Positions 15,542 to 24,418 of a DNA stretch of 64,000 bases are shown piece after piece. How positions within the stretch are numbered: position 1 is the first letter of the stretch; the number at the start of each line of letters is the position of its first letter. The notes beneath the pieces were generated by a model that searched no databases, was not told where the DNA came from, and was given only the letters and a program-made list of their open reading frames with translations. The position numbers and the translations under genes are program-made. The DNA is taken from assembly GCF_017875645.1 (NCBI RefSeq), contig NZ_JAGGMR010000001.1, positions 6,386,001 to 6,450,000 of the forward strand. The letters run 5' to 3'. The stretch is from Nocardia goodfellowii (lineage in GTDB: Bacteria > Actinomycetota > Actinomycetes > Mycobacteriales > Mycobacteriaceae).

Positions 15542-17767
15542 TCAGTGCGTGATCTCGAACCGCGCCAGCATCGGTCGTAGCGCGGAAGGCGCCCACCAGT
15601 TCCATTTCCCGGCCATGCGCATGACGGCCGGCACCAGCAACAACCGGATGAGGGTGGCGTCGATCAGGATGGCCAGAGCCAGTCCGACACCCACGGCCCG
15701 GATGATCGCGACGTCGCTGGTGATCGTGCCGGCGAAAGCGACCACCATGACCAGCGCCGCCGCGGTGATGACCCGGCCACTGCGTGCGATACCGATCGCC
15801 ACCGCGGTGTCGTTGTCCGCCCGGGTCATGCCCGATCGGCGCCACTCCTCCTTGAACCGGGCCAGCAGGAACACTTCGTAATCCATCGAGAGTCCGAACG
15901 CGCTGCAGAAGAGGATGATCGGCACCGTCGCGATCGTCGTGCCCGTCGCTTCGGTACCCAGGCCACCCAGGTGGCCCTCCTGGAAAATCCATACCAGCGC
16001 ACCGAAACTCGCCGACAGCGACAGGAAATTGAGCACGACAGCCTTGAAAGGCAGCAGGACACTGCCGGTCAGCAACAGCAACAACAACAGCGTCGAGCCC
16101 ATGATCCACGCCAAGGCCGGTCCGATCGCGTCCGCGATCCCCTCAGCGGTGTCCCTGCTCTGCTGGCCGAGCCCACCGACCAAGACCTCGGTGGGAGCCG
16201 GGACCGCGTGTACCGCGGACAGCAGTTTTTCGCCCTCGTTCGAATGCGGGTCGAATGTGGTGAGGACGGCGAGATACACCGGACCGGCTACGAAGTCGCC
16301 GATCGGGCTCTGCCGGGCTCCGCCGGAATACACGCCGAGGGAGCCGGTAACGGCGGCGACGCCGGGCAATCCCGAGACGGTAGCGGCGTAGTCGTGGACT
16401 CCGGCTACGGATTCGGGACCGACCTGTGGCAGAGCGAGATGGACGGTCCCCGCCAACTGCAGCGGAAAGTCGTTACGGACGGCGTCGCCGACCATATGCA
16501 CGCCGGTGTCCGGAGGCAGCACGCGATCGTCGGGTAGCCCGAGCCGGATATCGCGTAGTGGCAGCCCGAGGGCGAGCAGTGTGAGCACGATGGCGACGGT
16601 CACCGGTACCGCTCGCCGTTGCGCGAATCGAGCCAGCTTGTAGAACCGGGTCTCCTCCACCGGCGCGCCTCGACGGCGGCGATGTTCGATCCGGCCACCG
16701 AACAACGCCAACAGCGCGGGTACACAGGTCAGCGCGAGGACCACCGACAACGCGACTACCGCTATTCCCGCGATCGCCACCGAGCGCAGAAATGTCATCG
16801 GGAAGAACATCGCTCCCACCAGCGACAACCCGACCGTGATACCGGAGAAGACAACGGCGCGACCGCTCGTCGCGGCCGCGGCGACTATCGCGGCCGGCCG
16901 ATCCATGCCCTCGTCGAGGAATTCCCGGAAGCGATTGATGATCAGTAGCGAATAGTCGATGGACAAGGCCAATCCCATGGCCATGGTGACGTTCAGGGCG
17001 AAAACCGACACCTCTGATGTCAAGGCCATGAGCGCGAGTATGCCGACGGTCCCGGCGATCGCGATAATGCCCGACACCACCGGGATCGCGGCTCCGATGC
17101 CGCTGCGCAACAATAGTGCGAGTAGTAGCAGGCTCAGGGGTACGGTGATCAGCTCCGCGCGCGCCACGTCCTCGGCCGCGATCTTGTTCACGTCGTAGAA
17201 GGTCAAGGCCTGACCACCCGCGGAGATCACGGTCCCGGCCCGTTCACCCACATAGCGCTCGGCGAGGCGATGTGCCGATTTCATCGCGGTGTTGTCGTCA
17301 CCGCGCAGGTTCACGATGATCGCGGCCGTCCGACTGTCCTTGCCGACCAGTTCGGCCGGTCCGCCGTCCCAAGGACCCTGTGCGCCGGCTACGTCGGGAT
17401 CGGCGCGCAATTCCGCCACGATCCCGCGCCCGACCCCGGACAGGTCTGCCTCCGACGTCCCGTCGGACGCCGCGACCAGCAGAACCATCTGCATGCCGGT
17501 GAGTCCGAAGTTGTCGGTCAGCACGCGCGCGGCCCGCGAAGATTCCGAGTCCGGATCGAGAAAGCCTCCGGCGGAGAGCTTCTCGGTGAGTGAGCCGCCC
17601 AGCGCGCCACACATTGCCACCAGGACCGCGGCCACCACGAGAGTCAACCGCGGGGCGCGCATCGCGGCCCCCGCCAGCCTCGCGGCGATGCCGCGCGGAA
17701 GCCGCGGGTGGTTCGACGCCGGTCCGGTCTGCGAACCCGGCTCGTCGACGGTGATTTCAGATGCCAT
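15542..17767 (-). CDS. MMPL/RND family lipid exporter
   Basis: 741 residues with the duplicated RND layout: one N-terminal helix (LTLVVAAVLVAMCGALGG), a periplasmic loop, five to six helices, then the same again. Two conserved proton-relay/channel segments are visible, MGLALSIDYSLLIINRFREF and FGLSMDYEVFLLARFKEEW. This is the size of short actinobacterial MmpL proteins, which flip or export complex lipids and siderophores with proton motive force. ATG at 17767 follows AGGGGG by seven bases. Its place inside the biosynthetic operon strongly suggests that it exports the cluster product. Downstream it is separated from the dehydrogenase homologue by nine bases. Confidence 0.9.
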   Translation of the reverse strand: MASEITVDEPGSQTGPASNHPRLPRGIAARLAGAAMRAPRLTLVVAAVLVAMCGALGGSLTEKLSAGGFLDPDSESSRAARVLTDNFGLTGMQMVLLVAASDGTSEADLSGVGRGIVAELRADPDVAGAQGPWDGGPAELVGKDSRTAAIIVNLRGDDNTAMKSAHRLAERYVGERAGTVISAGGQALTFYDVNKIAAEDVARAELITVPLSLLLLALLLRSGIGAAIPVVSGIIAIAGTVGILALMALTSEVSVFALNVTMAMGLALSIDYSLLIINRFREFLDEGMDRPAAIVAAAATSGRAVVFSGITVGLSLVGAMFFPMTFLRSVAIAGIAVVALSVVLALTCVPALLALFGGRIEHRRRRGAPVEETRFYKLARFAQRRAVPVTVAIVLTLLALGLPLRDIRLGLPDDRVLPPDTGVHMVGDAVRNDFPLQLAGTVHLALPQVGPESVAGVHDYAATVSGLPGVAAVTGSLGVYSGGARQSPIGDFVAGPVYLAVLTTFDPHSNEGEKLLSAVHAVPAPTEVLVGGLGQQSRDTAEGIADAIGPALAWIMGSTLLLLLLLTGSVLLPFKAVVLNFLSLSASFGALVWIFQEGHLGGLGTEATGTTIATVPIILFCSAFGLSMDYEVFLLARFKEEWRRSGMTRADNDTAVAIGIARSGRVITAAALVMVVAFAGTITSDVAIIRAVGVGLALAILIDATLIRLLLVPAVMRMAGKWNWWAPSALRPMLARFEITH

Positions 17768-17800
17768 CGGTAATCCCCCTGGTGTCAAATCCGCCGATGG

Positions 17801-18244
17801 TCACGAAACCCGCTGCGCTGCACAGGCTGCGAGCTTCGTGAGGGTCTTGTCCAGCTGGGCGCGCCCCTGTTTCTCGAGCGCCGCACCGAGCAGGCCGGTA
17901 ACGAGCGGTCCGCTGAAGTCGCCACCGGCGGTTACCTCGGCGCCGGTGGCAGTCGGCCGGAACTGGTACTCGAATTCACAAGTGACACCGGCTTTTCCGC
18001 GTCCGTGCAAGACCAACCGGTTGGGCAGCTCCGCCTCTTGGACAGCCCACTCGACGGTGTTCGTCATCCCCAGCAGCACCACCTTCGAGGCCAGCGTCGC
18101 ACCCGCGGCCAACCGTTCCGGCGGGTCGCCGACGAAATGACGATGGATGGTGAACCAGTGCTCCCAGGTCACCGGGCGGGTGATCGTGTCGAACAAGGCT
18201 GCGGGGGTGGCGGGCAATTGCCTGGTGATGACGATCGTGCCCAT
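17801..18244 (-). CDS. SRPBCC family protein (polyketide cyclase-like)
   Basis: 147 residues from ATG at 18244 with GGAGAGGA upstream. START/Bet v1-like pattern: ITRQLPATPAALFDTITRP, WEHWFTIHRHF, then alternating strands and the final long helix ALEKQGRAQLDKTLTKLAA. Such proteins bind hydrophobic ligands and some act as cyclases or aromatases. A paralogue lies at 37885-38328 with the same WExWFxIHR and PPERL segments. It sits between the MmpL and oxoamine synthase genes, so it may hold or cyclise the amino-ketone intermediate. Confidence 0.8.
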   Translation of the reverse strand: MGTIVITRQLPATPAALFDTITRPVTWEHWFTIHRHFVGDPPERLAAGATLASKVVLLGMTNTVEWAVQEAELPNRLVLHGRGKAGVTCEFEYQFRPTATGAEVTAGGDFSGPLVTGLLGAALEKQGRAQLDKTLTKLAACAAQRVS

Positions 18245-18288
18245 AATCGAATCCTCTCCGGAAACGCGTAGAGTGGGGAAAATGCGGT

Positions 18289-19527
18289 TCAGGCCCGCGT
18301 GGGTTCCAATGCGGCGCAGTAGGTTTCGGCGACCGCATCCGCCACGTACTCGAGGTCGGCGGCGGTATGCTGCGCTTGCACGCACAGCCGCAGCATCGGA
18401 CTGCCCATGCGGACCCCGGGAAAGACGCTGATCCCACAGAAGATCCCCCGGTGGTAGAGCTGATTCCACTGTTCGATCAGGGCGGGCTCGTCGGAAACCG
18501 GAACCGGCACGATGGGGCCGACAAGCTCGCTACCCCATGGTGTGCGGGTCATACCGCCAGCGGGAATTCCCCTGTGCAGCAAGAGATCTCGTAGCAATCG
18601 GGAATTGACCAGCAGGCGCTGAGCAAGCTCGGCGCCCTCCGCCGAGCGGATTACGCGCGTCGCGGCGAGCGCGGCGGCGATGGCCGAGGGCGAACCCGAG
18701 GTGGTGAACTGGTACCCGCGGGCGTGCGTGCGCAGGTAGTCGATGAGGTCACGTGATCCGGCGATATACGCGCCGATCGATCCGATCCCCTTCGACAAGG
18801 TGCCCATCCGGATGTCCACCTGATCGGTGACCCCGTACAACTCCACCGCGCCGGTGCGCCGCTCACCCAGCACTCCTACGCCGTGTGCCTCGTCGACCAT
18901 CAGCGCGGCACCGAATTCCGTACAGAGAGCGGCGATTTCGTCCAATGGCGCGATGTCGCCCGCCATCGAGTACACGCTGTCCACGACCACCAGCGTCGGC
19001 GACTCCCCGGTCTGCGACAGCATCGCCCGCAGATCCTCCGGATCATTGTGGGCGAAGCGCCGCACGGTGGCCGCCGACATTTTGGCCCCGTCATGGATCG
19101 ATGCGTGCGCGGACCAGTCCAGCAGCACACTGTCTCCAGCCTCGGCCATCGCACTGACTACACCGACATTCGCCTGGTATCCCGTCGTCACCACCATCGC
19201 GGCCTCGGCGCCATGCCACTCGGCCAGCTCGGCTTCCAATTCGGCGTGCACCTCGTAGCTTCCGTTGGCCACCCGGCTGCCCGTGCTCGCCGCGCCGAAC
19301 CGGTCGATGGCGGCATGGGCGGCTTCGAGAACCTTGGGATGGTTGGCTAGTCCCAGGTAATTGTTGGAGCTCATCATGAGCCGGCTCCGGCCGTCCATCC
19401 GAACGTGAGTTGTGCTGGCAGACTGGACGATTCGGAAGATCGGCGACCTGCCGAGCTCCTCCAGGTCACGCACCAGCAGTGTCATACCGGCAAAATCGAT
19501 CCGGTCGCGAAACTTGTCCAACGCCAT
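18289..19527 (-). CDS. Alpha-oxoamine synthase (AONS/KAPA synthase-like)
   Basis: 412-residue PLP enzyme of fold type I. All key residues are present: SSNNYLGL near the N-terminus, His141 (SAHASIHDGA) stacking on PLP, Asp212 and His215 (VDEAHGVGVLGERRTG), and the Schiff-base Lys246 (TLSKGIGSIGAYIAG). The family condenses an acyl thioester with an amino acid and releases CO2, as in KAPA synthase, serine palmitoyltransferase and prodigiosin PigH. No biotin genes are nearby and an ACP lies in the operon, so an acyl-ACP plus amino acid condensation forming an amino-ketone is inferred. ATG at 19527 has AAGGGGG eight bases upstream. It is the first gene of the 9.4-19.5 kb operon. Confidence 0.88.
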   Translation of the reverse strand: MALDKFRDRIDFAGMTLLVRDLEELGRSPIFRIVQSASTTHVRMDGRSRLMMSSNNYLGLANHPKVLEAAHAAIDRFGAASTGSRVANGSYEVHAELEAELAEWHGAEAAMVVTTGYQANVGVVSAMAEAGDSVLLDWSAHASIHDGAKMSAATVRRFAHNDPEDLRAMLSQTGESPTLVVVDSVYSMAGDIAPLDEIAALCTEFGAALMVDEAHGVGVLGERRTGAVELYGVTDQVDIRMGTLSKGIGSIGAYIAGSRDLIDYLRTHARGYQFTTSGSPSAIAAALAATRVIRSAEGAELAQRLLVNSRLLRDLLLHRGIPAGGMTRTPWGSELVGPIVPVPVSDEPALIEQWNQLYHRGIFCGISVFPGVRMGSPMLRLCVQAQHTAADLEYVADAVAETYCAALEPTRA

Positions 19528-19817
19528 CGATTTCCCCCTTCGAAAATAGTTGGCTAGCAGTGCATTCATCGATTCCGGTAGGCGGAATCAGACCACGGGG
19601 CGGTAGGCGACCTTGCCTGCTGACGGACGTCTGCGTCATCGCGGCCGAGATGATCCTCGCCGCCAACCCCCAAGCAGCACGCGACCTATGTTAGTCACAA
19701 TTCTGGAATTTATCTCGCCGTGAGCTCGAGATTTGGCCGACTAAGTTGCTGAAGATGCTATAACAGCTGGACAAGTGGGTGCGGTGCCGGATCACCGGCT
19801 CGGTGCACAGAACATCA
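19528..19817. promoter_or_regulatory. Promoter region of the biosynthetic operon
   Basis: 290 bases without a gene. At 19687-19695 the minus strand reads ACTAACATA, one base different from the AGTAACATA element seen at other promoters here and a possible -10 (TAACAT). No good -35 hexamer was found at 16-18 bases. AT content is locally raised. No convincing terminator for the gene upstream (19818-20606). Confidence 0.4.
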
Positions 19818-20606
19818 CTATCGAACTCGCGTCTGGAGCAGGTAGCGCTGTCGCGGCGATGAGATCGCGGCCTTCGCTCGCACCGTGGCCGCATAGGCCG
19901 CGAAGGCGCGGCGATCCATTGCGCTACAACTGATCTCGAACAGTTCCGCGGCACGACCGTGCAGCAGGGCGCGCACCGCGTACGACGGCAACCGCCGCGG
20001 TAGCCACGAGTCCGGCCGCAGCACCTGAGCCGCGAGCGCGTCCGCGTGCGGACCGCGCACGAGGGTCGTCGCACACGTCTCCTCGAAGTAGGCGACGAAT
20101 GCCGCCCAGGTTTCCGGCATGTGGCGGTCGGAGATCCCGTAGCCGCGAAACCACGAACAACACTCCGCGTACAGCTGTTCGCGCGCCGACGCCGACAGCC
20201 CACCCCCGAACGCTTCGACCGAATGCATCAGTGCCTCAACGTAAGTCGCGTGCTGGAAGAAGAAGATCTCCGGATGTAGCGCGTGATAGCGCCTCCCGAA
20301 TCCATCGAGGCCTTTGACATGCTCGTGCCCGAAACGGATGACCGGGCGGGCGTCGCGATCGCTGTAAACCAGATAAATCATCTGCAGGACAGTGCGCTTC
20401 TTGTGTTCCCACAGCCGGTTCGGCGCATGCTCGGTCAGCGCGGCTCCGATAGCGGGATGCAGGACCTGGAGGGCGATCGCTCGCGGCAGGGTCAGCACGA
20501 AGCGACGATCCCCCAGGTGCCGGCGCAGCAACGAACTTCCCGATGGTCCCCCGTTCGCTGTCACATCGTCGATGTGCCTGGGCTGCACCCGGATCGGGTA
20601 TCTCAT
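19818..20606 (-). CDS. MpaB-family oxygenase (DUF2236), divergent member
   Basis: 262 residues from ATG at 20606 (GGGGGAG seven bases upstream). DUF2236 pattern: RRHLGDRRFVLTLPRAIALQVLHPAIGA, HAPNRLWEHKKRTVLQ, IRFGHEHVKGLDGFGRRYHAL, then FFFQHATYVEALMHSVEAF. The GHEHVKG motif supplies the putative heme-ligand His (HxxVK). It is much less similar to the other members of the window than they are to each other and belongs to the broad DUF2236 type found in many actinobacteria. It lies 28 bases downstream of another DUF2236 gene, so two oxygenases appear to be co-expressed. Confidence 0.8.
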   Translation of the reverse strand: MRYPIRVQPRHIDDVTANGGPSGSSLLRRHLGDRRFVLTLPRAIALQVLHPAIGAALTEHAPNRLWEHKKRTVLQMIYLVYSDRDARPVIRFGHEHVKGLDGFGRRYHALHPEIFFFQHATYVEALMHSVEAFGGGLSASAREQLYAECCSWFRGYGISDRHMPETWAAFVAYFEETCATTLVRGPHADALAAQVLRPDSWLPRRLPSYAVRALLHGRAAELFEISCSAMDRRAFAAYAATVRAKAAISSPRQRYLLQTRVR

Positions 20607-20634
20607 CGTTCATCTCCCCCGGGAAAGTTCGCGG

Positions 20635-21624
20635 TCAGACCAGCGCATGGTTCTTCCGGATCCGCCAACGCACGTACCCCATCTGCGGGCGGCCGACGTC
20701 CCGGATGAATTTGGGGAGGAACCGGTTGACGAACCGCACGAACAGGAACAGGTGCTCGAAACGGCGCTGGTCCGCGGCGCTCCAGGCGATACCCATCTGC
20801 GCGCGCATATAGGGCGGCAGGTAACCAGCGGTCAGGAAGCGCAGCAGCCCCCCGAGCAGAAAGCGCAGGTACCAATGGATCATCCGCAGGTGCAGCAGGT
20901 CGTCGACGTAGGCGCGAACTTCCTCGTCTATGCTCACGCGCCGGCACGCTTCGGCCCAATATGTATCGAAGTCCGCGCGCGTTTCCGGCCACATCTCCGG
21001 GCGCACCTGCAGGGTGGTGCCGAGCGGTGCGCCCGACTGATAAAAGGCCTCAGCCTGCTCGGGGCTCATCTTTCCGTTCAGCAACTGATACGCGTCCTCG
21101 AAGCCGACGTACAGACATGCGGCCACCCACAGTTGCGCATCACGGTCGAAGGCGTTGTATTTCACCTTCGCACCCGGTCCGGACCGCACCTGCCGATGCG
21201 CGACGTTCACCGCCGCACGCATCGCTGCTTTCTCGTCATCGGAGCCCAGGATCGCTACGGCCAGATAGGAAGCGGTGGTGCGCAGGCGTTTCCACGGATG
21301 CACCATGAGTGCGCCCGACTCGACCGGGCTCTCCAGGACCCCGCGCCCCACCTCGGGCCGAGCCATCTGCATTGCCACGTTCGCCGGCGCGGTGGACAGC
21401 CCCCAGATGTCGAGGGCATCCGACAAGCGCGGCGGCCGCTTGGTAGGTAGGTGCCTCCCCGGGATGGGGATCCGTACCTGCGCGAGCGGCAACGGCGGCG
21501 CGCCTGGTCCTGCTGACCGCACGGCCGCCATCGGCCGCCGCGATAGCGGTGCGGCGGACGATCCGTATGAATCACCTTGTGGCTCAATGTGATCCGATTT
21601 CCCAGGTTGAGCATTCATGCTCAT
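20635..21624 (-). CDS. MpaB-family oxygenase (DUF2236)
   Basis: 329 residues from ATG at 21624, six bases after AAAGGA. Core segments match the gene at 7448 nearly block by block: LAQVRIPIPGRHLPTKRPPR, ESPVESGALMVHPWKRLRTT, AVNVAHRQVRSG, VKYNAFDRDAQLWVAACLY, FVNRFLPKFIRD. The His in AHRQVRS is the likely heme ligand. It is divergently oriented to the mce operon, and an AGTAACATA element lies on its strand at 21751-21759, giving a leader of roughly 115 bases. Role unknown; oxidation of a lipid or isoprenoid chain is inferred from the family. Confidence 0.85.
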   Translation of the reverse strand: MSMNAQPGKSDHIEPQGDSYGSSAAPLSRRPMAAVRSAGPGAPPLPLAQVRIPIPGRHLPTKRPPRLSDALDIWGLSTAPANVAMQMARPEVGRGVLESPVESGALMVHPWKRLRTTASYLAVAILGSDDEKAAMRAAVNVAHRQVRSGPGAKVKYNAFDRDAQLWVAACLYVGFEDAYQLLNGKMSPEQAEAFYQSGAPLGTTLQVRPEMWPETRADFDTYWAEACRRVSIDEEVRAYVDDLLHLRMIHWYLRFLLGGLLRFLTAGYLPPYMRAQMGIAWSAADQRRFEHLFLFVRFVNRFLPKFIRDVGRPQMGYVRWRIRKNHALV

Positions 21625-22244
21625 GATCGTCCTTTCTCGAAAACTGCTCGCTCCACATGGCGATGCTGAACGTGGGCCGGATCGACCACGGCGACGCAAC
21701 AACGATGACGGTCCGGGCCGGGAGCCTCGAGTGATCCCGCCCACGTGCGCTATGTTACTGTCAGTTCTGTCTTATTTGGCAAGGCGTTAGGGATGTGACC
21801 AGCAGAGTGGCTGTCAATTTCCGCAGAAGTGTCCAGCAATTCTGCATCTTGTGGACCGAGCTCAGCGTTGGTCGCCGGAGTAGGACCGCGGCCGCACCGA
21901 GCGTCGCCTGCCGGGCAGTTCCCATCCACCGCTCGCAGTCCCCCGCACAGGCAACCAGGCCCCAGTGACCGCGCCGCGTTGGTCGGAGATCCGGAACACC
22001 TAGCGAACAGTTACTTACTTACTTAGCGGCATACATGGACAGCTGCGGCTTATATACCACCCTTGCAGGGACTTTGGATCAAGATCGGCAGCGGGTAGAT
22101 CTTCCATTCTAGAGAATTACGAGTAACATACGCGAAGGCCATCCTCCTCCAGGAGCGAGGAATCGGCGTCAAACCGGGGGACACGACGCGACCAACCATG
22201 GGGCACGTGCCGGTTATCGGGCATAGCGAAAGGACTGACCAGAG
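21625..22244. promoter_or_regulatory. Divergent promoter region between oxygenase operon and mce operon
   Basis: 620 bases without a supported gene. It holds two copies of AGTAACATA pointing outwards, at 21751-21759 (minus) and 22122-22130 (plus); each contains a TAACAT -10-like hexamer, and the minus copy has TTGCCA 19 bases upstream. A short tandem repeat (TTAC three times) lies near 22012-22023. The plus-strand leader before the gene at 22245 is over 100 bases. Confidence 0.45.
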
Positions 22245-22469
22245 ATGCTCAAACGGTTGGATCGGATACTCAGCTACGAGATGAGGGTGTCCGAATTTCT
22301 CGGCACCCTGATCATCATCGCCGTCCCCTACGGCCTGATCGGGGTGATCTGGACGCTCACGCACACCTCCCATCTGAAGCAGATGCATGGAGTCGACATC
22401 GTCATGTCGTTCCTGGGATCCGTTGTGTGCTGGCCGGTCCTCACCTTCTCGAATGTGTACATGACCTGA
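22245..22469 (+). CDS. Small membrane protein at head of mce operon
   Basis: 74 residues with two hydrophobic segments (LGTLIIIAVPYGLIGVIWTL and DIVMSFLGSVVCWPVL). The N-terminus MLKRLDRILSYEMRVSEF resembles that of the 71-residue protein at 7236. AAAGGA lies about nine bases upstream of the ATG. Its stop overlaps the start of the next small gene (TGATG). Its place just upstream of the YrbE permeases suggests an accessory role in the mce system; function unknown. Confidence 0.7.
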   Translation: MLKRLDRILSYEMRVSEFLGTLIIIAVPYGLIGVIWTLTHTSHLKQMHGVDIVMSFLGSVVCWPVLTFSNVYMT

Positions 22470-22657
22470 TGATGTTCCTGGTCTGGCTCATCGACATCTT
22501 GGTAATCGGCGTCAAGATCCTCGGTGGGCGAACAGAAGTCAATCCGGTACTCCGTTACGGGCTGTGGCTGACGGTGCTGTGCACGTTCGCCGCCGGCCTC
22601 GCCGTGCTCGGTTTTCTGGTGGTCCTGCTGCAGGGCTATCTGGAAGACCTGGACTGA
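22469..22657 (+). CDS. Small two-span membrane protein
   Basis: 62 residues from the ATG that overlaps the previous stop. Two predicted helices, MMFLVWLIDILVIGVKIL and YGLWLTVLCTFAAGLAVLGF, joined by a short polar loop (GGRTEVNPVLR). It ends 12 bases before the first YrbE gene, so it is inside the mce operon. No family recognised. Confidence 0.65.
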   Translation: MMFLVWLIDILVIGVKILGGRTEVNPVLRYGLWLTVLCTFAAGLAVLGFLVVLLQGYLEDLD

Positions 22658-22669
22658 AAGACACTTCAC

Positions 22670-23545
22670 ATGACTGCCACTCTAGAAAAGCCGCCAACCA
22701 CCGGACCGGCTCCGGAGCCGAGCGAGCTGGCGAAAATTACGGCGAGTATCGGCGGGCTGTGGCGACGGCATCCGCAGCGATCGCTGGAGACGCTCGGCCG
22801 CCAGGTGGATCTGGGCCGGGAAGCCCTGCGCCAACTGATCGTGTCGATGGTGCGCAGGCGGTTTCCATATCAGGAGTTCATCAAGCAGTGCGCCTTCATG
22901 GCGAGTGTTTCGGCGGTGCCGACCGTACTGGTGGCGATCCCTATCGCGGTCGTGGTGTCCATCCAGATCGGCGCGCTGGTAAACCAGGTCGGCGCAACGA
23001 CATTCATCGGCGCGGTGGCCGGACTCGGGATCATTCGACAAGGTGCGCCGCTGGTCACCTCACTCATGATCGCGGGAGCTGTCGGTTCGGCGATCTGCGC
23101 CGACCTGGGATCACGCACGATCCGCGAGGAAATCGACGCCATGATGGTGATGGGCGTAGATCCCGTGCGACGACTGGTCGCGCCACGCCTGGCAGCGGCC
23201 GTACTGGTCAGCATGCTGCTGTGCGGCTTCATCGTGTTCGTCGGCTTCGCGACGGCCTACATGTTCAACGTGTACGCGCAGTCGGGTACCCCAGGCTCGT
23301 TCATGTCCTCCTTCGCCTCCTTCGCAGTAGCCAATGACTTGGCGGTAGCCCTGCTGAAAGCCGCGATCTTCGGTGCTCTGACCGCGATCATCGCGTGTGA
23401 TATCGGCCTGCATGCCCACGGCGGGCCCGGAGGGGTCGCGAACGCGGTGAACTCGGCGGTGGTGAGTTCGGCGCTCATGCTCTTCGCCACCAACATCATT
23501 CTCACGCAGCTGTACAACACGCTGTTTCCAACGAAGGTGATATGA
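22670..23545 (+). CDS. yrbEA: YrbE/MlaE family ABC permease (first of pair)
   Basis: 291 residues. MlaE permease features: several transmembrane segments, and the loop GSAICADLGSRTIREEIDAM followed by MVMGVDPVRRLVAPRLAA, the conserved coupling helix region. A long polar N-terminus (about 60 residues) precedes the first helix. In actinobacteria YrbEA and YrbEB form the membrane channel of the Mce lipid importer and use the MceG ATPase, which is encoded elsewhere. It is followed one base later by the second permease gene. Confidence 0.92.
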   Translation: MTATLEKPPTTGPAPEPSELAKITASIGGLWRRHPQRSLETLGRQVDLGREALRQLIVSMVRRRFPYQEFIKQCAFMASVSAVPTVLVAIPIAVVVSIQIGALVNQVGATTFIGAVAGLGIIRQGAPLVTSLMIAGAVGSAICADLGSRTIREEIDAMMVMGVDPVRRLVAPRLAAAVLVSMLLCGFIVFVGFATAYMFNVYAQSGTPGSFMSSFASFAVANDLAVALLKAAIFGALTAIIACDIGLHAHGGPGGVANAVNSAVVSSALMLFATNIILTQLYNTLFPTKVI

Positions 23546-23546
23546 C

Positions 23547-24410
23547 GTGGGTAGTTCTTACACTCCCCCATCGCTCAAACCCGTGCGCATGGTGAGTAAC
23601 GCGGTCGCAGTGCCGGTAAAAGCCAATCAGCAGCTCGGGCACATGGCAATCACGTTCTTCAAAGCGGTGGGTGCGATGCCGTACGCACTCCAGCACTACC
23701 GCAAGGAATTCCTGCGTCTGACCGCCGATGTCGGCTGGGGCAACGGCTCATTGGTGGTGGGCGGCGGCACGGTCGGCATCGTGATAGCCCTGTGCGGCTT
23801 CGCGGGCATCACGGTGGGCATGGAGTCCTACTCCGCGCTGAACCTGCTCACGATGAGTCCGCTTACCGGCGCGATCTCCGGCTTCGCCATCACCCGGGAA
23901 CTGGCGCCGATCATCGCCACCCTGGCATTCGCCATTCAGGCTGGATGCCGGTTCACCGCGCAGCTGGGCGCCATGCGGATCTCCGAGGAGGTCGACGCAC
24001 TGGAATCACTTGCCATCAGGCCACTTCCGTATCTGATCAGCACCCGCATGATCGCCTCCACGCTGACTCTCATCCCGCTCTACAGCGTCGGGCTGGCCGT
24101 CGCCTACCTCGCCACCAAACTGTCGGTCCTGTTCCTCGGCGGCACCACTTCCGGTACCTACGACCATTACTTCTTCCAGTTCCTCGTCGGGCCGGACGTG
24201 TTCTGGTCGCTACTCAAAGTCGTTGTCTTCGTGATGCTTTCGACTTTCATCCAGTGCTACTACGGCTTCACCGCCACCGGCGGCCCCGAGGGCGTCGGAG
24301 TCGCGGCCGGGCGGGCCCTCAAGTCGGTCATCGTCGTCGTGGTCTTCGCCGATTTGTTCATGACTCTTGCGATCTGGGGCATCGATCCCGGATTCCGGAT
24401 CTCTGGTTAG
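23547..24410 (+). CDS. yrbEB: YrbE/MlaE family ABC permease (second of pair)
   Basis: 287 residues from a GTG start. The conserved permease block AGCRFTAQLGAMRISEEVDAL then LESLAIRPLPYLISTRMIAS is complete, with about five hydrophobic segments and the C-terminal TATGGPEGVGVAAGRALKS found in YrbEB proteins. It pairs with the preceding permease in the inner-membrane part of the Mce transporter. The MceA gene begins eight bases after its stop. Confidence 0.92.
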   Translation: MGSSYTPPSLKPVRMVSNAVAVPVKANQQLGHMAITFFKAVGAMPYALQHYRKEFLRLTADVGWGNGSLVVGGGTVGIVIALCGFAGITVGMESYSALNLLTMSPLTGAISGFAITRELAPIIATLAFAIQAGCRFTAQLGAMRISEEVDALESLAIRPLPYLISTRMIASTLTLIPLYSVGLAVAYLATKLSVLFLGGTTSGTYDHYFFQFLVGPDVFWSLLKVVVFVMLSTFIQCYYGFTATGGPEGVGVAAGRALKSVIVVVVFADLFMTLAIWGIDPGFRISG

Positions 24411-24418
24411 GGGCAACG

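Noticed and set aside
18289..19527. Assignment of the oxoamine synthase as BioF in biotin synthesis
   Set aside because: No other biotin genes are present, and the neighbours are carrier-protein, MmpL and tailoring genes.
22012..22023. TTAC tandem repeat as a possible CRISPR or phase-variable element
   Set aside because: Only three units of four bases; no spacer structure and not inside a gene.
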